Positions 58,547-64,000 of a stretch of DNA of 64,000 nt are shown here, one piece after another. The stretch's first letter is position 1. The number at the start of each line of letters is the position of its first letter. The stretch is from Endozoicomonas montiporae CL-33. GTDB lineage: Bacteria; Pseudomonadota; Gammaproteobacteria; Pseudomonadales; Endozoicomonadaceae. The position numbers and the translations under genes were made by a program. Under the pieces are notes generated by a model. It saw only the letters and a list, made by a program, of their open reading frames with translations, was not told the DNA's origin and searched no databases. Where the stretch lies: contig NZ_CP013251.1 in NCBI RefSeq assembly GCF_001583435.1, forward strand, positions 2,865,215-2,929,214. Direction: 5' to 3'.

Positions 58547-59443
58547 ATGGTTTCTGAAATTTTTGATCCGCAGCGATGGATTGAAGTCAAAGGGTTTGAC
58601 TTTGAAGACATCACCTACCACCGGGCAAAGGATCAGGGAACGGTTCGCATCGCGTTTAACCGCCCTGAATGCCGCAATGCCTTTCGCCCGAAAACCGTTG
58701 ATGAACTGTATCGTGCGCTGGAACATGCCCGCATCTCCAGCGATGTCGGCGTTGTTATCATTACCGGCAATGGCCCATCAGCCAAAGACGGAGGCTGGGC
58801 GTTTTGTTCTGGCGGCGATCAGCGTATTCGCGGCAGAGACGGTTACAAATACGAAGGCATGCCTGCCGATGAAATAGACCCGGCCAAACTCGGACGACTG
58901 CATATTCTGGAAGTTCAACGGCTGATTCGCTTTATGCCCAAAGTAGTGATGGCAGTGGTTCCGGGCTGGGCGGCAGGTGGCGGTCACAGCCTTCATGTGG
59001 TGTGCGACCTGACCATTGCATCTGAAGAGCATGCCGTGTTCAAACAGACTGATCTGGATGTCGCCAGCTTCGACTCCGGCTATGGTTCTGCGTACCTTGC
59101 CAAAATGGTCGGACAGAAAAAAGCGCGGGAAATTTTCTTTCTGGGACTCGACTACTCGGCTCAGGACGCCGCCGATATGGGCATGGTCAACAAAGTCGTT
59201 CCCCACGCCGAGCTGGAAAACGTAGCTTTGGAATGGGCAAAGATTATCGGCGAAAAATCACCAACCGCTCTGCGAATGATGAAGTACGGCCTGAACCTTA
59301 CGGATGATGGCATGGTGGGCCAGCAACTGTTTGCCGGTGAAGCGACACGACTGGCGTATGGAACCGATGAAGCGCAGGAAGGCAGGGATTCTTTCCTTGA
59401 GAAACGTCCAAAAGACTTTTCAAAATTCCCCTACCACTACTAA
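58547..59443 (+). CDS. menB: 1,4-dihydroxy-2-naphthoyl-CoA synthase, actinobacterial type (MenB)
   Basis: A 298-aa crotonase-fold enzyme. MenB signatures: NRPECRNAFRPKTVDEL, WAFCSGGDQRIRGRDGYKYEG, GWAAGGGHSLHVVCDLTIAS, and the catalytic loop DVASFDSGYGSAYLAKMVGQKKAREIFFLG; end PKDFSKFPYHY. The longer insert before FCSGGDQ (AKDGGWAFCSGG) and the C-terminus recall the Mycobacterium MenB more than the E. coli one. It closes the naphthoquinone ring of menaquinone. No other men gene is in the window, so its partners must be elsewhere, or it serves another CoA ester. GGAG lies 7 bases before the ATG. Confidence 0.85.
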   Translation: MVSEIFDPQRWIEVKGFDFEDITYHRAKDQGTVRIAFNRPECRNAFRPKTVDELYRALEHARISSDVGVVIITGNGPSAKDGGWAFCSGGDQRIRGRDGYKYEGMPADEIDPAKLGRLHILEVQRLIRFMPKVVMAVVPGWAAGGGHSLHVVCDLTIASEEHAVFKQTDLDVASFDSGYGSAYLAKMVGQKKAREIFFLGLDYSAQDAADMGMVNKVVPHAELENVALEWAKIIGEKSPTALRMMKYGLNLTDDGMVGQQLFAGEATRLAYGTDEAQEGRDSFLEKRPKDFSKFPYHY

Positions 59444-59461
59444 AAGAAAAGTGTACTTACT

Positions 59462-59590
59462 GTAGGTTGGGACGAGCGAAGCGACCTCCCAACACGGTGA
59501 GCCAGCTGACAAGGTTACATGAAAGCAACCCGTATGTGCCATGTTGTGAGTCACCGTGTTGGGAGTCGCGTTCCGCTCGTCCCAACCTAC
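59462..59590. repeat. Imperfect inverted repeat element between menB and htpG
   Basis: GTAGGTTGGGACGAGCG...ACGGTGA is followed about 50 bases later by its imperfect inverse TCACCGTGTTGGGA...CGCTCGTCCCAACCTAC. The arms are about 38 bp. It lies at the convergent ends of menB and htpG and could serve as a terminator for both; the sequence style is that of REP/MITE elements. Confidence 0.75.
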
Positions 59591-59613
59591 GGGATGCATC
59601 AAACCAGAAGGCT

Positions 59614-61533
59614 TTACTCAGCCATTTCCAGCAACAACTTGTTCAGGCGCTGAACGTAAGAAGCCGGGTCATCCAGCTGCCCACCAGCGGCCAGACTCGC
59701 CTGATCAAACACCACCTTGCTCAGGTCAACAAAACGGTCTTCGTCGCTTTCCTGATCCAGACGGGTAATCAGCGGGTGCTCGGGATTGATCTCAAAGATC
59801 GGCTTGCTCTCAGGTACATCCTGACCCGCTGCTTCCATAATGCGACGCATCTGCGCTCCCATGTCGAACTGTCCTACCACCAGGCAGGCCGGAGAGTCAG
59901 TCAGACGGTGGGTCACGCGCACTTCTTCAACACTGTCACCCAGTGCATCCTTGATACGCTTCAGCAGGTCTTCTTTTTCCTTGGCACTCTCTTCCAGAGC
60001 TTTCTTGTCATCTTCGTTGTCCAGAGTCCCCAGATCCAGATCGCCACGGGCAATATCGGCAAACTGCTTGCCATCGAATTCCTGCATGTGGGACATCAGC
60101 CATTCGTCCACACGATCGGACAGCAGCAGCACTTCCACACCCTTCTTACGGAACACTTCCAGATGCGGACTGTTCGCCGCAGCATTGTGCGTGTCTGCAG
60201 TGATGTAGTAGATCTTGTCCTGACCTTCCTTCATGCGGGAAATATAGCCTTCCAGACTCTGATCCTGAGTTGCGCCTTCGCTCTCGGTGGTGGCAAAACG
60301 CAGCAGTTTGGCGACTTTTTCACGGTTAGCAAAGTCTTCAGCAGGGCCTTCTTTCAGTACCTGACCAAACTCAACCCAGAATTCGGCATACTGTTCCGGC
60401 TCTTTCTTCGTCATTTTTTCCAGCATATCCAGCACACGCTTGGTCAGTGCTGTTTTCATGCTGTCCACCGCCGGATCTTTCTGCAGAATCTCACGGGAAA
60501 CGTTCAGAGACAGATCGTTAGAATCCACCACACCCTTGATAAAGCGCAGGTACATGGGCAGGAACTCATCGGCCTGATCCATGATGTAAACACGCTGAAC
60601 GTAGAGTTTCAGACCTTTCTGCATGTCACGGTTATACAGATCAAACGGTGCCTTGGCCGGGATAAACAGCAGGCTGTTGTATTCCAGCTTGCCTTCCACG
60701 CGGTTATGACTCCACTTCATCGGATCAGTAAAATCGTGACTGATGTGTTTGTAGAACTCTTTGTATTCTTCGTCAGAAATGTCGGAACGGGAACGGGTCC
60801 ACAGCGCCTTGGCAGTGTTTACAGTTTCCCACTCTGGCGCTTTGTTTTCCTGCTTCTCTTCTTCGCCTTCTGCAGCCGGTGCTTCTTCTTTCAGCATCAG
60901 GATAGGCAGGGAGATATGGTCAGAGTATTTGCGAATGATATTGCGCAGACGCCAGCCATCGGCAAACTCTTCTGCTTCCGGCTTCAGGTGCAGAATAATA
61001 CTGGTACCGCGCTTTTCTTTCTCGATAGTCTCTACGGTGAACTCGCCGGAACCGTCGGACACCCAGCGAACCGCTTCGCCAGCAGCGACATCGGCTTTAC
61101 GGGTTTCAACGGTAACCTTGTCAGCAACGATGAAAGCCGAGTAGAAACCCACACCAAACTGACCAATCAGCTGGGAGTCTTTTTTCTGGTCGCCGGTCAG
61201 GTTCTTCAGGAAATCGGCAGTGCCGGACTTGGCAATGGTACCCAGATGAGCAATCACGCCTTCGCGGTCCATACCAATGCCGTTGTCAGCGATGGTGACG
61301 GTTTTGGCATCCTTATCGAAGCTGATGCGGATATCCAGATTCGGGTCAGATTCCAGCAGGCTGCCATTGTGCAGGGCTTCAAAGCGCAGTTTGTCGGCCG
61401 CGTCGGAAGAGTTGGACACCAGTTCGCGCAGGAAAATTTCACGGTTGGAATACAGGGAATGAATCATCAGGTGAAGCAGTTGCTTTACTTCAGTCTGAAA
61501 ACCTAATGTTTCTTTCTGGGCTTCGACAGTCAT
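59614..61533 (-). CDS. htpG: Chaperone HtpG (Hsp90)
   Basis: A 639-aa cytosolic Hsp90. N-terminal GHKL ATPase: [48 protein letters not shown]. Middle domain with [29 protein letters not shown] and LNVSREILQ; then the C-terminal dimerisation domain. Assists folding under stress. Ribosome-binding site GAGG 6 bases before the ATG. Single gene. Confidence 0.97.
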   Translation of the reverse strand: MTVEAQKETLGFQTEVKQLLHLMIHSLYSNREIFLRELVSNSSDAADKLRFEALHNGSLLESDPNLDIRISFDKDAKTVTIADNGIGMDREGVIAHLGTIAKSGTADFLKNLTGDQKKDSQLIGQFGVGFYSAFIVADKVTVETRKADVAAGEAVRWVSDGSGEFTVETIEKEKRGTSIILHLKPEAEEFADGWRLRNIIRKYSDHISLPILMLKEEAPAAEGEEEKQENKAPEWETVNTAKALWTRSRSDISDEEYKEFYKHISHDFTDPMKWSHNRVEGKLEYNSLLFIPAKAPFDLYNRDMQKGLKLYVQRVYIMDQADEFLPMYLRFIKGVVDSNDLSLNVSREILQKDPAVDSMKTALTKRVLDMLEKMTKKEPEQYAEFWVEFGQVLKEGPAEDFANREKVAKLLRFATTESEGATQDQSLEGYISRMKEGQDKIYYITADTHNAAANSPHLEVFRKKGVEVLLLSDRVDEWLMSHMQEFDGKQFADIARGDLDLGTLDNEDDKKALEESAKEKEDLLKRIKDALGDSVEEVRVTHRLTDSPACLVVGQFDMGAQMRRIMEAAGQDVPESKPIFEINPEHPLITRLDQESDEDRFVDLSKVVFDQASLAAGGQLDDPASYVQRLNKLLLEMAE

Positions 61534-61660
61534 ACGATCCTCAATACGATGTCATTCAATTCAAAATGCGTTAACTCGTATTTAGGGGTGATCGTTTTTG
61601 TTTTCAAGGGAGAAAATTAAATTTCTTTATTTTTCTGTCGGACGAAGCACCGACAAGTGT

Positions 61661-62383
61661 CTAAAAATGCGTCTCACGCTCGCTGACCGCCAGCGCATCC
61701 AGCACTTTTGAGTGAAACTCACGCCTGTACAGAATAAAGACAACCAGTGCCGCCGCGCCCATGAACAGACCGGGGTGAATAAACCACGCCAGCGTTGCCA
61801 TGGCAAAATAATAAGCTCGCAAGCCATAGTTAAAATGGTTAGCTGCCAGAGTCATAATGTGTGCTGAACGAGTAGCAAACACCGCCTGCCGGGTTTTATG
61901 ACCATTGATATCCTGACACAGGGGGGCACTGCCAAAAAGAACACAGCTAAAGTTATAAAGCCGCAGGCTCCAGGTAAATTCGAAGAAGGTGTATACAAAG
62001 ATCACCAGCATCACCAATACCTTCAGCTCCCAGAGTTCACGAGTATTGGTAGTCACAAAAGGAATGGTGGACAGCACACCCACCGCTTCTTCCGAAGCAG
62101 CGATACCCGTCACCAGACCGGCAATAATCAGAATACTGGTAGAGGCAAAGAAACTGACACTGGCCCTGAGGCTCTGCAACAGACTGGCATCGGCGATGCG
62201 ATTGTCTCGCCCCAGCAGCCGGTACATCCAGTCGCGTCGGTACAATGCCAGAACACTGGCCAGACAGGGCGTTTCCTTGCCTTTGTAGTAGGCGAAAGTA
62301 GTGTAACCAACCCAGAGAACCACCAGCGCCAGCAAAGCGATCCAGTCCAACTGGGTACCAACCGATCCGAGTCCTTCTAACAT
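61661..62383 (-). CDS. DUF599 family membrane protein
   Basis: A 240-aa protein with about five hydrophobic segments. It shows DUF599 features: YRRDWMYRLLGRDNRIADASLLQSLRASVSFFASTSILIIAG and FTWSLRLYNFSCVLFG; end RREFHSKVLDAL. Function unknown. It starts 2383 in window kb 62 with no partner gene. Confidence 0.88.
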   Translation of the reverse strand: MLEGLGSVGTQLDWIALLALVVLWVGYTTFAYYKGKETPCLASVLALYRRDWMYRLLGRDNRIADASLLQSLRASVSFFASTSILIIAGLVTGIAASEEAVGVLSTIPFVTTNTRELWELKVLVMLVIFVYTFFEFTWSLRLYNFSCVLFGSAPLCQDINGHKTRQAVFATRSAHIMTLAANHFNYGLRAYYFAMATLAWFIHPGLFMGAAALVVFILYRREFHSKVLDALAVSERETHF

Positions 62384-62660
62384 TACTGTTCGCTCTTGTT
62401 ATCCATTATGTATCTGCGACTGTAAGCCATGTTCCGCTTCGGTCATCGTCAGGTAAGCACCGATGACAAGCGTTGATACCTGACATATCATAGCAGCTTG
62501 GTAAAATGGCTTTTATTCGCCACATACTCTTTATATCGTCACGACCCTGATGATCTGATGAATATAGACAACGACCGTATCATTTGTAGAAAAAACACAG
62601 ATTTGTTATTTTCACCGGAATGCGTTCATCAGCTCATTGTTTCATTCAACTGGAGAATGA

Positions 62661-63059
62661 ATGACAAGTTCGCAGATTTTGGCCGGCTGGGGTGTTTACC
62701 TTGCCGGTGTATTGGCTTGCACCATCGCCCTGTGGGTCATCACAGGTTCCATTAACCCCCGGGTTCGCAGACTCATGCGAGTGGGGCTTGTCGCACTACT
62801 GGTCACCCCCTGGTGGCACAGTGCCGATGTTAACCTGTTACAGCCCGCGTTATGGGTGATGATTTACGACGGGCTATCATCCGGCTTTCCGGAAATGGCA
62901 AGGGCCGGGCTGCCTTTGGTGGTTGTGACGGCAGTCAGTGCCCTTATTGCAGCTTCAATGCCAGTGTCTGATAAAGCAGGCAAAAAAAAGCCGGCTTCGA
63001 CCCGGAAAGAGAAACCGTCCGGTCATCAGCCTGACAACCGTCAGGAACCCACACTTTAA
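62661..63059 (+). CDS. Small membrane protein of unknown function
   Basis: A 132-aa protein with two or three hydrophobic segments (GWGVYLAGVLACTIALWVITG; MRVGLVALLVTPWWHSA; LPLVVVTAVSALIAASM) and a basic, Lys/Pro-rich tail (KKKPASTRKEKPSGHQPD). GGAG lies close before the ATG. Similar short proteins occur next to YafJ-type amidotransferase genes in related bacteria as far as I recall; the family is not named. Confidence 0.65.
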   Translation: MTSSQILAGWGVYLAGVLACTIALWVITGSINPRVRRLMRVGLVALLVTPWWHSADVNLLQPALWVMIYDGLSSGFPEMARAGLPLVVVTAVSALIAASMPVSDKAGKKKPASTRKEKPSGHQPDNRQEPTL

Positions 63060-63176
63060 GCCAAGAATACAGACGCATCAGCAGTACTCACCCTCTGGTG
63101 ATGCGTTCAGTGACAGGGAAGTTTTCACTCGCCAATTTTGATAATAAACACAACGAACACTGACCGAGATTCAACT

Positions 63177-63968
63177 ATGTGTGAACTGCTGGGCATGAGT
63201 GCCAACACCCCTACCGACATCTGCTTCAGCTTTACCGGCCTGATGCAAAGGGGCGGGCGTACCGGTCCGCACCGGGATGGCTGGGGCATTGCTTTTTATG
63301 AAGGTGCCGGTGTCCGGGAGTTTCGTGACCCTTACCCCAGCTGTGACTCCGAAATTGCCAATCTGGTACGCAACTATCCCATCAAGAGCGATATTGTTAT
63401 CAGTCATATCCGGCAGGCTAATGCCGGCAGGGTCAGCCTGGAAAACACGCACCCCTTTACCCGGGAGCTGTGGGGTAAGAACTGGACCTTTGCCCACAAC
63501 GGCCAGTTAAAAGGCATTAAGAAATATAAGCTCTCTCACTACCTTCCAGTAGGTACCACTGACAGCGAGCATGCTTTCTGCTGGCTGATGGGTACCATTC
63601 GTGAACGCTTTCCCAAACCGCCCAAACGAGCGAGCACCCTGCAACGGTTTATTCATCAGCAGTGCCATGAACTACGCAAACTTGGGGTATTCAATATGTT
63701 ATTGACCGACTCCAAATACCTGTACTGTTATTGCACCACCAAACTAAGCTGGATAACCCGCAAAGCACCCTTTGATCAGGCCTGTCTGAAAGATGCCGAA
63801 CTAACCGTTGATTTTGACCAGCTGACGACAAAGACCGATATTGTCACGGTGATCGCCACAGAACCACTGACCACCAATGAAGACTGGAACCGGATGCAGG
63901 AAGGTGAAATGACTGTTTTCAGGCTGGGTGAAAAGGTCTATTGCCATTGCGAATCTCTTCCTTCTTGA
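63177..63968 (+). CDS. Class II glutamine amidotransferase, YafJ type
   Basis: A 263-aa protein starting [10 protein letters not shown]: Cys2 becomes the N-terminal nucleophile after Met removal. This fixes the start at 63177 and rules out the longer frame from 63138. Ntn-hydrolase motifs: [60 protein letters not shown]. It is a stand-alone glutaminase domain without a synthetase partner; its acceptor is unknown. Confidence 0.92.
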   Translation: MCELLGMSANTPTDICFSFTGLMQRGGRTGPHRDGWGIAFYEGAGVREFRDPYPSCDSEIANLVRNYPIKSDIVISHIRQANAGRVSLENTHPFTRELWGKNWTFAHNGQLKGIKKYKLSHYLPVGTTDSEHAFCWLMGTIRERFPKPPKRASTLQRFIHQQCHELRKLGVFNMLLTDSKYLYCYCTTKLSWITRKAPFDQACLKDAELTVDFDQLTTKTDIVTVIATEPLTTNEDWNRMQEGEMTVFRLGEKVYCHCESLPS

Positions 63969-64000
63969 TTAATAAGCTTTCTGAACAATCAGGCTCCACT

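Noticed and set aside
59467..61506. 679-aa plus-strand frame
   Set aside because: It is antisense to htpG, which is complete with all Hsp90 motifs; the antisense protein has no recognisable features.

Overview
The window looks like a chromosomal segment of a marine, host-associated gammaproteobacterium of the Endozoicomonas/Oceanospirillales type. This is inferred from three things: gene order shared with Pseudomonas (nagZ-psrA-lexA-sulA-...-topA-fadA-fadB and sixA-DUF4389-gpsA / fabA-fabB), a very heavy load of insertion sequences, and several eukaryote-like or secreted proteins. No 16S or database search was available, so the genus is a guess.

Layout. 1-3.6 kb: end of an AsmA-family gene, an MscS channel, a small protein with a textbook RING-H2 domain, and an unknown 107-aa protein. 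3.6-16.6 kb: an accessory island made almost entirely of mobile DNA and broken genes: an IS3 element inside a nucleotidyltransferase gene, an ISNCY-like element inside an 86-codon membrane protein gene, a second IS3-type element, an IS4 element with an IS1 nested in its transposase gene, an IS110 scrap, a lone attC-like integron site with its cassette gene, and a DDE transposase gene split by a second IS4-type element. Three tandem tRNA-Ser(UGA) genes border it.

17.4-36.7 kb: conserved housekeeping DNA: yccA, the tusDCBE sulfur relay operon with a TudS/DUF523 gene downstream, yaeQ, a SpoIIE-type phosphatase/STAS/anti-sigma kinase partner-switching operon, nagZ, an L,D-transpeptidase, psrA, lexA-sulA with two SOS boxes, topA and fadBA. 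37-39.2 kb: uspA, then a strange proline-rich 462-aa protein with TPPF repeats, four YxxP tyrosine motifs and an SH3-ligand-like segment, whose present start codon comes from a small inserted element. 39.3-46.9 kb: uup, an MFS transporter, sixA, gpsA, fabA-fabB.

47-64 kb: a diacylglycerol/lipid-kinase-like pseudogene (frameshift plus IS3 copy 2), sdaC and sdaA for serine uptake and deamination, a very large secreted-protein gene broken by one in-frame stop and by the second copy of the 1646-bp IS4-type element, an actinobacterial-type menB, htpG, a DUF599 protein and a class II glutamine amidotransferase.

How it fits together: the core genes cover envelope recycling, SOS response, fatty-acid synthesis and breakdown, tRNA thiolation and serine use. 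The accessory genes (RING-H2 protein, YxxP/proline-rich protein, giant secreted protein) look like former or current host-interaction factors, and many are decaying through IS insertion and homopolymer indels. Target-site duplications let several broken genes be rebuilt in frame by eye. The best candidates for undescribed biology are the YxxP/SH3-ligand protein at 37.8-39.2 kb, the RING-H2 protein at 2.4 kb and the attC cassette at 12.5-13.1 kb.
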